A stretch of DNA of 64,000 nucleotides from Blastocystis sp. Blastoise (lineage: Eukaryota; Sar; Bigyra; Opalinata; Blastocystidae). The notes below the pieces were generated by a model. That model was given only the letters and a program-made list of their open reading frames with translations. It was not told the origin of the DNA and searched no databases. The first letter of the stretch is position 1. Every line of letters starts with the position of its first letter. Positions 1-9,650 of the stretch are shown one piece after another. The DNA is taken from positions 62,001 through 126,000 of the forward strand of contig JBBPEB010000025.1 of NCBI GenBank assembly GCA_039096225.1, in the 5' to 3' direction. Position numbers and translations under genes: made by a program.

Positions 1-1630
1 AAAGGACCGGGTGACATAAAAAAGACAATTCATTCATTGACTATTATATTATGACATGACAGTTTTTGACAAAAAACACATTATTCTAGTATATAATGTA
101 TGACCATTTGAAAATAAGTCAAATAAAACGTTTTTTGTGACACATGTTGTGACAGATACATGACTGAAAAGGTTATAACTCATTAAATAACAACAAGTAT
201 AAGTTTAATATGTGACTATTTGTGTTAAGTTGGGTGACAAATAAAAATTATTTTGTGACAATAGTCAATTGTTATATATTTTTGTTGTATATTATTTCAA
301 ATAGTTTTATATAATGTTTATAATGTAAAATAAAGTCAATAAATGTAAAAAAATATATATATATATAATAATGTAATTAAAAAGTTTTTTTTTTATAAAA
401 TATCATGAAGCAGTCTTGTAGGGACTCTACAGATACACCCTGACTAGTAAAAATAAATAAATAAACAAAAAACATATTAAAATAGTTTTTTCAAAAACCA
501 AACAAAAAACAACAATATAAACAAAAGTCGGATTTGAAAAACAATACTTCCAACAAAATGATTTTTAATAGTCTTATTAAATGATTTTAAAATATATTTT
601 ATATGAAGAATAAGTCACACAACACATTTATAATATTTATATTATAAAATATATTGTTTTTATGTTAAAAAAGAGAAAAATAAGAAAACGATTAGTAGTC
701 ACTTGTTTTATAATTATTATATCACTAAATGGTAAATTAAATAAAGAGGTTGTTTGGTCAAGTGGTTAGTGCTAATAAAATTTTTACTTGGTCGACGGAT
801 CGATTCTAACAAGGAACTATTTTTTTTTAAATTTTTTAGAACTGCTAATTTACTAATGATTCAATAAAAAAACAGCTTTGTTTCATTTTTTATAGTTTAC
901 AAACATTATCTGCATCATTGATATGTGTTTTTGGTTTAGAATCAACACATTAGTAGATAATTTCTTTTCAAAAATTAGTAAATTATGTTTATAAGAGATT
1001 CTTAGAATGCCTAAAATGCTACAAATATAATAAAAGATGATAAATATAATATTTGAAGATTTTAAATAAATTCAAACTTATTATATAGAATAGTTAATAT
1101 TCAAAGATTGAGTAACATGTTAGTATTGTTGACCAGCGCTGTAAACGTAAAGTTGGATATCCACGGTTCGAGTCTCATCCAAGGCATTTTTATTCTTTTA
1201 GTCATTTTTGTGGATTTTAATTTTTTCATTTCTTTCGTTTTATATTTGACTTTCTGGACATAAAACTATGTTAAACATATGACCCAATATGTATTCATTT
1301 AATTATTAAAATAAGGGACGATTTTAAAATTTTGAAGTTAATTGCCATTCATCGCTCATCCATTACCTTCAAAAAAATGAAAGTATCACCAATCGATAGA
1401 GCGCATGTTTGACACCCCAGCTGGACAAATGAGACCTATTAAAGAGGAATTAAGCAGTTCAAACGCCGTTTTAAAACAAAAAACGGTCATTGAAATAAGA
1501 TTGTTTAATTTTTTTAATAGTTTTTTTTACACTTTTATTTTTTCAGTAAAAATATTAATATAACCGTGAAATTTTTTTAACAAATTAATAATAATTTATA
1601 TATATATATTTATTTCTCAATTAAAAAAAA
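1..1630. other. Non-coding AT-rich flank left of the hAT transposase gene
   Basis: No convincing coding sequence is visible here. The first 330 bases carry several short TGTGACA or GGTGACA words (near 9, 140, 150, 210, 233 and 256). Inverted copies (TGTCACC, TTGTCACAA) recur right of the broken transposase near 31866, 33737 and 33764. Such subterminal repeats are typical of hAT transposon ends, so this may be the left end of the hAT element, but I could not define terminal inverted repeats or a target duplication. Degenerate Pol III-like boxes occur near 755-828 and 1165-1175. Confidence 0.5.
748..828 (+). other. Degenerate tRNA-like Pol III unit
   Basis: TGGTCAAGTGG at 755-765 closely fits the A-box consensus. 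GGATCGATTCT at 797-807 fits the B box with two mismatches. A run of T residues at 820-828 would end Pol III transcription. The A-to-B spacing is that of a tRNA. The acceptor halves pair only partly and the T stem is mismatched, so this is more likely a tRNA relic or tRNA-derived SINE head than a working tRNA. No anticodon can be assigned. Confidence 0.25.
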
Positions 1631-4600
1631 ATGATATCAGCGTCATTTATTATATTTTCATTACCAATATATGTTAGGTTATATATTGGTCAAACTAAAG
1701 AGGAATATTATGAAGATATGAATGGTAAGTATTCAATAGATGATCTTATTCCTCATTTTAAGGTATATATAATACTTCTTAGTTATTATTATATAGAATG
1801 GACGAGCAATGAAATGTAAAGAATATAAACATTTCATTGATTCTTTAAAAAAGTCAAATTTCAATATTCCATATGTCATAGAAGGTATACAAAGATATTC
1901 TTTTTTTTCATTATATAGAAATTGAAAACCAACAAAAATCGTTTGTCAAAGAAAAGGAAAAGTATTTCGTGTTGTCGTGTACAGGTATATTAATTCATTA
2001 TTAACATATATTTAATAGGTAACTCATCAATAATTAAAAGACTAGAAACGATAAGAAACAGTTCTGTTCTAGTATCTAGAGAAGATACAAATGTTCAATG
2101 TAGTTGTGATGGAAAAATTATAGGTATGTATATATATGATATAATTAATTTCTATAGTAACATCAAAGAAAGAAAAAACTTTATTAGATAATCTCGTTAT
2201 TAAAGATATCAACATACAAAAAAGTATATATATATATCATTACTATATATACAAAATCTAGCTACAAATGATGATCAAATTATTATCCTTTCAGATTCAG
2301 ATGACATATTTTATGATTCAAGAAAAACAACTGATAGATACGATAGTATTCAGCAGTTAGTATCAATTCATACATCATCTGGTATATAATATATATATAT
2401 TCTTATATTAACCTATTGTTATATATAGAAGAATCGTCATCAGAAACAAAATGCTTTTCTTCACAACATAAAGAAACTACTATTACAGACTTCTTCAGTA
2501 AGTATAATTTATTTATTTAGTTTATTCTATTATATTACAAATATAGTATGTGAAAGTGATAATTCAAGCAACCCCAATACTATTAGGGGTGATACTTTAG
2601 GTTATATACAAAAGTTATCTTGTATTTCTCATTTTATTTCAGATGCATATACTTCTCTACTAGTCAACTCTTGCTCTATTAAAAAAAGTATAGATTGTAT
2701 TTATTCTTCAATTCCATCTTCATATACTACTACTGGAAATCATATGCAAAATCAATTAGCACCAATAGAACAGACAACAAAAAGTACAAAAGAAAGTGAT
2801 GAATATTCAATGTTGAATCAAGTATCAGAAATCTATCATAATCCTATATCTTCTATCCATGATATTTTAAAGAAGAATGATCAGTTGTTCAAAATTATAG
2901 ATACTGTAATACGAGATGATGGTTCTTTGGTATCTCTCTGTGTCAATACTGTAAATGAGAGATGGAAATTATATTTAGATTCGCATTTATCAGATATAAT
3001 TCTTTTGATTTCTTATTTGGTTGATGATCTACTGTTCTATGATGTTGAAATATACAAGAATCCATACTTAAAAAGTCAGTTAAAACATAGTGACACATAT
3101 AACAAATTCATCATATATAATAGAAACAATAAAAGGTGGTACTGTGCTTCATGTCTTCTTTATTCCACTAAACCTATGTTGTTTGGTGAGAAATATTCTG
3201 CTATTCAAATATCTACTCATAAAAATTCAAAGCTTCATAAGAGTTCTATGAAACAGCTCAAGTCATTATTAGATAATATGAACAATAATCAGTCACTTCT
3301 TACTACTCACAGTGGTAGCATTTCTACAAATAACTATAATGTCTGGAAGTACTTCTTTAGAATATATTATAACTGTATTTGTACCTGTTTGAGTGATATT
3401 CACTCTATATATGGAAAAAATACAAATATATACTCTTCTCATTGTGGTATGTTTTTAACATTATTACGTCTAACTGCAAAAAATAATCCTTTAGTTAAAC
3501 AGCTTCTTGATGAAAATAGTGATGCTTATTTATCAGTTAGGTCTACTCAAAGATGGATTGGTATTATTTCAGAAGAAATGAATAAATCTCTTATTAATTC
3601 TGTCGGAAATCAAATATATAGTTTAACTACTGATGGTACAACGTGTCAAAACATGGAACAACTGGTAATTACAATTCGTTATTGTGATAAATCATATAAT
3701 ATTCATCAATATCTACTTTCAATAGATGAAGAAGTATCTCCCTCTGGACTAATGATATCAAAGATTATTCAATCTAGTATTAAAGAAAAAGGATTACAAC
3801 TGGATAAACTTTGCTCTATCTCCTATGATAATTGTATATGTAATACTAGTAATATACGTGGTATCATTCCTGGACTACAAGTAGCAAATAATTCTGTTAT
3901 TGGATATGGATGTAAAGTTCATCTTTTAAATTTAGCTCTTTTAGATTTAGAAAATCAAATATTAGATACATTTAATTATATAAATATTATCAATGATATA
4001 GCTGTATCGTGGTCGAGATGTTCAAGGTTAAGAGTGCTAATAAAGAACAATGGGTTCAGTCTATATACATTACCACAAGTATCTCAAACTAGATTTACTG
4101 CACGCTATTACTCTATCCTTCCATATATTCTACATCCTAAACAAACTTTGTGTAAAATATTTTTATTATATTTTTATTCATACAATAAAAACACTGTTTG
4201 CTATAAAAATTCAGAAAAAATGCTCAAATGTATTGGTGAAGTATCATTTCATATTTATATAGAATATTGGTTTAGAATTCTGTCTATCGTTAACAAATAC
4301 TCAATTTTACTTCAATCAGATACATTAACTATTTCAGAATCTATAAATATAACCATGGAACTGTTTGATAGTATATCTCAACTAGCTTCATCAAATAATA
4401 TAAAAGAAATGTATTTGAATGCTATGAAACGTCGTGAATTTATATATGAATGCTTAACAAGACTTATTAATAACTTTAAGTTACATAATTATGATAATAC
4501 TAGTGATCAGTCTGTAAGCTCTCTTTTAGATACAATGAAAACGTTAGATGAGTACAAATGTGAATATCTTAATTTATCTAGCAGTGAAATAAAGAATAAT

Positions 4601-5729
4601 GAACAAATATTGGAGTCAATACAAACTCAGGAAGATGAAACTATTCTTTTTGAAAATGATATTATGCAAAATGATAATGCATCTGGTAATACTAGTAGAT
4701 TTAGATCAAATTTTTCTATCATTGAATCAATAACATCAATTCTAAACTATAGAGATAATCAAGAAAATAGAAATTATTCTAGAATGTGTAAAGAAAAAGG
4801 TTTAAAATATCATTTGAAAAAAAAGTATGCTTTTTTTCTTATCATTTTTTTATTATCAAATGCTTTTAATAAAATTTATATATATAGAAATCGAGAAAAT
4901 GTTTTAATAAACCAGGACAACGATTATTCTATGGCACCTGTAGCTGATAATAAGTCAAGTGTAAACAATGATCCTTGCAATGATGCCGTTATCACTCCGA
5001 TAAAGACATGCACTTCAAAGGAATTCATTACATATACTATTTGCAAAGAAACTAAAAAAAAATATCCTGATATGGAAATTCAACAATGTTCAAATTACTA
5101 TAATTATGGCCCTTTGCTATGTTTAAATCAAATAAACGATGATGATGTGGATATTCTCTATGATTGTCTGATATTAAAAGAAAATCATTGTTTGATTAGT
5201 GATTCTACGTTAGAAACAAGTTCAAAAGAAAATAATTCTTCCTCATCATTTGAAGTTATGAATCCTTCTGTCTTAGTTCATAAAAGAAGAGGGAGGCCAA
5301 AAAAGAATCAAGAGTCTCTTAATTTAACGAAAAATAGTTGTGATTCTCCTGAAAAGTCTTTAGCTATTAAATATTATGGAATAAAGAGATCAACAATAGG
5401 TTGTTATGATAGTCTAAGTATGGTTTCTACTGATGTCGTTGATGATACAACAAGTATTGGTCAAAAGGAAGTAAATGTTGAAAGCAAACGTAATTCTATT
5501 TTGTCAGCAATTCAATCTAATGATTACTCGTATGTGTTTGTTATTTAATTATATATTATATTTAGAATTGTATACAAAAATCAGAGAAATAACCTTTATC
5601 AGTTTTCTGCATTCACAAGTTTGATAATTTGCAGTTTCAAACAGCGAATTATAAATAGGTTGCTTAATAATTGTATTTTAGACCTATCTTTATCGTATTT
5701 TATTTGTCCAGAACTTATATTAAACACTG
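1631..5729 (+). pseudogene. hAT-family transposase, 5' portion (multi-exon), interrupted by the viral element
   Basis: This encodes a cut-and-paste transposase of the hAT superfamily. Reading from ATG 1631, short GTATAT...TATAG introns can be removed in consistent phase (exons about 1631-1762, 1797 onward and so on) into the long open frame around ATG 2744. In the part from 2744, a TTF-type zinc finger lies near residues 132-166 (C134, C137, H159, H165). The RNase-H core follows, with D297 in TTDGTT, D362 in SYDN, and a GCKVHLLNL segment matching the hAT 'FAHRLNL' block. An AT-hook RRGRPKK lies nearer the end. A 36-bp intron (5530-5565) lets the frame continue past the stop at 5546-5548 to 5729, where the viral inverted repeat begins. 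The last catalytic Glu and dimerisation domain lie at 31066-31524. The gene looks intact apart from the insertion; the exact intron set is inferred. Confidence 0.85.
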
Positions 5730-5732
5730 TAA

Positions 5733-5852
5733 TAATTCTTCCGTTCTTCGAACTGCAGAAGGGGGTATGCAAACCCCGCATAGAGTCTGCGCGACGCGCG
5801 CAGCCATAAGCGGGGAAGACATCCCCCCTTTTTGTTCTCGACGGAAGAATTA
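5733..5852. repeat. Terminal nested palindrome (hairpin-forming tip), left
   Basis: Nested arms can be read directly. TAATTCTTCCGT (5733-5744) pairs with ACGGAAGAATTA (5841-5852). Inside these, AAGGGGGTATG pairs with CATCCCCCCTT, then CCCCGC with GCGGGG, then CTGCGCG with CGCGCAG around an ACG loop. The whole tip can therefore fold into one long interrupted hairpin. It is the GC-richest sequence in an AT-rich element. Comparable tips serve as origins or telomeres in hairpin-ended DNA viruses; that role here is inference. Confidence 0.8.
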
Positions 5853-6454
5853 ATAACATTTCTGAAGTAAAATAACCATGGGAGTGTAGGGTAGTGTGTG
5901 TGTGTATTTATTTTTTCCCATGTTTATTTATTTTTAATTTATTTGTGTTCCGATTCCAACGTGAAACGTAAAGTGATCAAGGAGAAACTCATAGTAATCA
6001 TAAAAGAAATAAAATACACAGTCCAACCCTCCCCTTTACAGAGAATATTCATGGAAAATGACTCCATCGTTGGTAAAGTGAGTAAAATAATCACGGGAAT
6101 ACAGAAAGAAATACGAAAAGAAGCACAGAATGTGCTAAATAAACACACACCCCGACCCTCCCTTTATATAGAGAAAAGATGAAATGGATGGTTCTATCTA
6201 AAAAGAAATAATAAAAATAATCACGGGAATATATAAAAATAAAAATGTATGTATAGTGATCAATAAATAATATAAAAAGTCATGATAATCATAAAAAAAT
6301 TTATATAAAAAGAGTAAAGTGATCAAGGTATGTATTTATAGTGGGTGAAAGAAAAGCTGGTGGTGGTGTGGTCTTGTAAAAAGATGTACCCACCACCACG
6401 ATTATAACGAGAGACTTTTGGAAACATGAGCGACCGATATGGAAAAATATAAAT

Positions 6455-6493
6455 TTTCTAGAACATTCTAGAACATTCTCGAAACTTCTAGAA
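6455..6493 (+). promoter_or_regulatory. Heat-shock-element array 1, in the left inverted repeat
   Basis: About eight alternating pentamers of the nTTCn/nGAAn type run without a break (TTTCT-AGAAC-ATTCT-AGAAC and onward). This is the arrangement bound by trimeric heat-shock factor. It ends about 46 bases before ATG 6539 of the small acidic gene. The sequence pattern is certain; HSF binding is inferred. Confidence 0.75.
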
Positions 6494-6538
6494 TAATAAA
6501 TTGTATTATTCGTTTTTTCTATTTTTATACTATATATT

Positions 6539-6706
6539 ATGGATTCTCCAAAGCAATTTGCTCCAGATTATAAAGAAGGTACTTGGAAACCTTATGGAAA
6601 TTTTGAAGTTGATGAATTAAGTGATAGTGATTCTGAAGTGGATACTATTAAAACTGAAAGTGAAGATGATTATGAAGATTATATAAAAAAATTTATTGAT
6701 TTTTAA
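6539..6706 (+). CDS. Small acidic protein, 55 aa, unknown function
   Basis: A short frame runs from ATG 6539 to TAA 6706. The product is rich in Asp, Glu and Ser, with a run of acidic residues in its second half (SDSDSEVD, ESEDDYEDY), and has no membrane segment. It is the first gene inside the left inverted repeat, sits directly behind a heat-shock-element array, and is followed by TTGTTTAGTT at 6734-6743, the element's 3'-end motif. Those two flanking signals are the main reason to think it is real despite its length. Early expression and a protein-binding or transcription-modulating role are possible, but I do not recognise a family. Confidence 0.6.
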   Translation: MDSPKQFAPDYKEGTWKPYGNFEVDELSDSDSEVDTIKTESEDDYEDYIKKFIDF

Positions 6707-6722
6707 ATTAATTCTTATTAAT

Positions 6723-6743
6723 AACAAAACAAATTGTTTAGTT
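6723..6743. terminator. Paired 3'-end motifs between convergent genes
   Basis: AACAAAACAA (6723-6732) is TTGTTTTGTT on the minus strand, 50-60 bases past the stop of the leftward virion gene. TTGTTTAGTT (6734-6743) is in plus orientation, about 30 bases past the stop of the acidic gene. Each convergent gene thus has its own sense-oriented copy. A transcript-end role is inferred from the same placement across the element. Confidence 0.55.
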
Positions 6744-6780
6744 TTTAAAAATAATAATAAATAAAACAAATTAAAATTAA

Positions 6781-8271
6781 CTAATGTTTTCTACGTTTAT
6801 TTCTTAATTTTTTATTTTTTGAAATACGTCTTTTTCTACGTAATCCATTACCTTCTTCGAGATCATAAAATACCTCACCATCATCTTCATCAAATGATTG
6901 AAATTCATCGTCTTCGTTTTTATTTCTTTTATTATTATTTACAAGAGTGACATTTTCTACTGGATTGGGAATCGGGGCTACAGGTGTAATATTTGGAGTG
7001 AAATTATTCGTGACTGCTTGAGACATTGGAACAGTATCAGGTAAAGGAACAGTAGGATCATTCATAAGAGGAATTAAATTTGGAGGATTTGAATCTTCAA
7101 TAGTAATATTATGAATATTTTCTTGTGTTAGAGTATCAGGAGTAGATGAAGAAGTTGGTATAACATTATTATTTGCTTCTATTGGATTTTTTGTTTGTGG
7201 TATTTCTTCCTCTGGATTCTTACCAAATAAAAATCCAGAAAAAGTATTGTATAAATTATTTACACCACTAACAACAGAGTTTGCAACTTTTTTAACACCA
7301 TTAACAATTGGTGTTCCTACATTTGTTGCAGTATTAACAACTTTATTAACAAATGTAGGGTTTTCTGCATAGGGAATATAATTTTTATGAAATGTTGTTG
7401 CTTGATTATCTAAAGATACCTTTTTGTTAAGTCTTTGTTCTTTAGTATCATTGCCTGACATATGAGCAAATCTAAAATAGTTATCAGCTAATATTTTATT
7501 CTTTTTCTTAGCTTCATTATCATTAGTTAATTTCCAATTATCATATAAATTATTTCTATCACTTACAAGTTTTCCTTTAATATCATTGAATCCTTCTTGT
7601 GGATCAACATTAATATCTCTCCACCAATTCTTGAGATCTTTGAATTTATTTGCACCATAATCAACAGCATTACTTATTCCATGAGTGATGTTATTAATAC
7701 CTCCAGTTAATTTATCAGACACATTGTATACATCACTTACAGTGTGATAAATATTAGAAAATAAATTACCACCTCTAGAATATAAGTAACCATCACGATC
7801 TCTTTTAGTAAAATCAATAGCACTATCAATTGTACGAGGATTTAATAATCTAGAATATTTAGAATAATCAGACATATGATTTTGTTTCATATAAGGTAAG
7901 ACATAATCATGAGCATAAATAAGTTTTCTTGTAAAGTTCTTTGGAATTCTACCATCAGGTAACAACCCAGATCCTTCATCTATTGGTTCAGTTTCTTCTG
8001 ATTCTTCTAATGAACTTTGTATAACATCTTGTCTGGTTTCTGACAAATATGAATAGAATGGATTTGACGTTGCTCTATTAACCATATTACTTTCTATTCG
8101 CTTAACAGCAGCTAAAGAATTAGGAGCAATAGAATAATTAATTGGATGACGTTCTTCTCCATCAGGAATAGATCCTGGAACAATATAATTTCGATATTCA
8201 TGACCAGTAGCACGATGATTTACGCCTACTAATCCTTTATTTGAAACATTTAAACGAGCACTTTGTATCAT
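6781..8271 (-). CDS. Virion precursor protein with basic tail and protease sites, 496 aa
   Basis: This is probably an internal or minor virion protein matured by the element's own protease. The N terminus (TGHEYRNY near residues 22-29, then IAPNS near 48-52) resembles the N terminus of the 542-aa protein at 26281 (TGKEYRRY, IGPNS), so the two look like paralogs. GSG-L at 100-103 and GNG-L at 474-477 fit the recurrent xGxG-hydrophobic sites seen in several virion genes. Cleavage at the second would release a strongly basic 20-residue tail (RRKRR, KNKK, NKRRKH), recalling adenoviral DNA-condensing core peptides. The middle is hydrophilic with short glycine- and valine-rich helices (about residues 305-345). 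It is the last gene of the leftward late cluster. The protein family is not recognised. Confidence 0.85.
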   Translation of the reverse strand: MIQSARLNVSNKGLVGVNHRATGHEYRNYIVPGSIPDGEERHPINYSIAPNSLAAVKRIESNMVNRATSNPFYSYLSETRQDVIQSSLEESEETEPIDEGSGLLPDGRIPKNFTRKLIYAHDYVLPYMKQNHMSDYSKYSRLLNPRTIDSAIDFTKRDRDGYLYSRGGNLFSNIYHTVSDVYNVSDKLTGGINNITHGISNAVDYGANKFKDLKNWWRDINVDPQEGFNDIKGKLVSDRNNLYDNWKLTNDNEAKKKNKILADNYFRFAHMSGNDTKEQRLNKKVSLDNQATTFHKNYIPYAENPTFVNKVVNTATNVGTPIVNGVKKVANSVVSGVNNLYNTFSGFLFGKNPEEEIPQTKNPIEANNNVIPTSSSTPDTLTQENIHNITIEDSNPPNLIPLMNDPTVPLPDTVPMSQAVTNNFTPNITPVAPIPNPVENVTLVNNNKRNKNEDDEFQSFDEDDGEVFYDLEEGNGLRRKRRISKNKKLRNKRRKH

Positions 8272-8302
8272 TTTAGTTTAATAAAATAATTATGAATTTT
8301 AA

Positions 8303-8312
8303 AACAAAACAA
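8303..8312 (-). terminator. 3'-end motif TTGTTTTGTT
   Basis: Sense-oriented copy about 85 bases past the stop of the 392-aa repeat protein (8396-9574, minus). Confidence 0.45.
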
Positions 8313-8395
8313 AAATATATATATATATATTAACAAAATTATAATTTAAATGGCAAACATAATATTGCATAAATAAGTAAATATAATATAGTCTA

Positions 8396-9574
8396 TTAAG
8401 TTTCATCGTTTTGCTGATTTCTTAATCCACTATGTTCTTTATCAGGAAGTGCCTTATTTTCATTAAATAAACCTTCATTATATTTGATAATGAATTCATC
8501 AAGTGGCATTGTTCCGTACGTTTTATATATATAGCCTGACTTTTCAGCTGATCTAACATAAATTTTTTCATCTTTAAGAATGAATACCTGATCTTTAAAC
8601 TCTGGATTATTACATATTACTTTTGAGTTCTTACCATTAACATAAATTGTGAATGGTATACCACTTTCAACAATATCATAATGCATACCTTGTTCATCCA
8701 TCTTATCTTCAAATGCTTTGGCATCTTTTTTACGGTTACTCTCATAATTATCCATCTTAGCGTTTGTTTTATTAGTATCATTTTGACGATTCTTTTCATA
8801 TTTATCCATTCTAGATTGTGTATTGTTATAGTCTTGATGACGATTATTTTCATATTTATCCATCTTTGAATTTGTATTGTTAACATCTTTTTTACGATTA
8901 TTTTCATATGTATCCATTTTAGAGTTTGTAATATTATTATCTGATTGACGATTATTTTCATATGTATCCATCTTTGAGTTCAAATATTCGTTATCTTTAT
9001 GTAGATTTTCATAATTACTAGTCATATTTTGTTTCATTGAAGCTGCTTCAGCATGAATGTCATCATTATTGGTTTTAATTTGATATGAAATATTATTTAA
9101 TTGATCATACATATCTTTTTGAGCATTTGAATAGAATTCATAATTCTCTTTATTCTGTTTATATGCTTCTGAATTCAATCCATTTAAGCCTTTTATTGAA
9201 GATAATAATGTTTCATATTGATAATTATTAGGATTACTAGCATCATACCATATCTTACTTGTAGTAGGTACACCATAATTCGTTTGCCATTGAGATAACA
9301 TTGATGAATATCTTGCAGTATCTCCATTAGCTTTAGCTGAATTCATAGTAGCTATAAACATATCTTCAGGTGATTGACCATGATTTCTTAATGCTTGAAC
9401 TGCCATTGAACTATACATAGATCCTTGTGCATTAGGATCATGTGCTAATGGTTGTACTGGTTGTTCATCTTGACAAATATATGAATTGGGTAACCATGGA
9501 TCCCAAGATTGTTTTTTCTGATTTCTTGATAAAATATCATAGAGAGTTACACTATCTCCTAAATTACTTTGCAT
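8396..9574 (-). CDS. Structural protein with 18-residue tandem repeats, 392 aa
   Basis: The product has three parts. Residues 1-150 are polar, with a WDPWLPNSY segment near 24-32. Residues 199-293 are five near-perfect 18-residue repeats plus a partial sixth, each built on a KMD-x-YE-x-NR core. Residues 295-392 form a compact, strand-rich C-terminal domain. The repeat unit is hydrophilic and looks helical, so this part is likely a rod or coiled coil with a head domain, as in a fibre or spike. That role is inferred from shape and from its place in the leftward structural cluster; I do not recognise the family. The matching DNA repeat is 8696-8980, where 54-bp units have diverged at silent positions. 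Confidence 0.85.
   Translation of the reverse strand: MQSNLGDSVTLYDILSRNQKKQSWDPWLPNSYICQDEQPVQPLAHDPNAQGSMYSSMAVQALRNHGQSPEDMFIATMNSAKANGDTARYSSMLSQWQTNYGVPTTSKIWYDASNPNNYQYETLLSSIKGLNGLNSEAYKQNKENYEFYSNAQKDMYDQLNNISYQIKTNNDDIHAEAASMKQNMTSNYENLHKDNEYLNSKMDTYENNRQSDNNITNSKMDTYENNRKKDVNNTNSKMDKYENNRHQDYNNTQSRMDKYEKNRQNDTNKTNAKMDNYESNRKKDAKAFEDKMDEQGMHYDIVESGIPFTIYVNGKNSKVICNNPEFKDQVFILKDEKIYVRSAEKSGYIYKTYGTMPLDEFIIKYNEGLFNENKALPDKEHSGLRNQQNDET
8696..8980 (-). repeat. 54-bp coding tandem repeat
   Basis: Five units plus a partial sixth encode the 18-residue repeats of the 392-aa protein. The units keep the protein pattern but differ at many bases, so the repeat is old and selected at protein level rather than freshly duplicated. 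Confidence 0.85.
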
Positions 9575-9606
9575 TATTTATTGTATTAAATTAAAAATAA
9601 TTATAT

Positions 9607-9616
9607 AACAAAACAA
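9607..9616 (-). terminator. 3'-end motif TTGTTTTGTT
   Basis: Sense-oriented copy about 35 bases past the stop of the 345-aa basic virion protein (9651-10688, minus). Confidence 0.45.
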
Positions 9617-9650
9617 ATAATTAATTATGAAATAATAAAAATTAAAATAA

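Larger units (their letters stand above)
5730..6493. repeat. Left terminal inverted repeat, 764 bp
   Basis: Its reverse complement is 30302-31065, and the two looked identical over their whole length when I read them. From the tip inward it holds a nested GC-rich palindrome, a GT-rich run, two copies of ATAATCACGGGAAT (6087-6100 and 6217-6230), repeated GTGATCAAG words, a TATA-like CTATATAAAG on the minus strand (6162-6171), a CACC-rich block near 6358-6398, and a heat-shock-element array at its inner edge. No ATG-started gene inside it is convincing. Confidence 0.95.

Noticed and set aside
1110-1190. Second tRNA-like sequence left of the hAT gene
   Set aside because: Only the B box (GGTTCGAGTCT, 1165-1175) is convincing. 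The A box and stems are missing.
1386-1440. tRNA-like D-arm fragment (ATCGATAGAGCGCATG...)
   Set aside because: It resembles part of a D arm only; no T arm or acceptor pairing was found.
5725-5740. A 5-6 bp target-site duplication around the element
   Set aside because: Testing each possible boundary within the shared TAATAATT end gives at most a 2-bp TA or AT match, which is expected by chance in such DNA.
5898-6182. 94-codon frame in the left inverted repeat, repeated identically at 30613-30897 on the other strand
   Set aside because: It starts at GTG rather than ATG and has unnatural composition. Identity between copies only reflects the inverted repeat. The antisense 69-codon frame (5939-6148) likewise lacks an ATG.
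8617-8961. 114-codon frame inside the repeat protein gene
   Set aside because: An out-of-frame shadow of the 18-residue repeats, with no flanking signals.
8700-8980. A CRISPR-like regular repeat
   Set aside because: The 54-bp units are contiguous, in frame and coding, with no spacers. No CRISPR array is present in the window.
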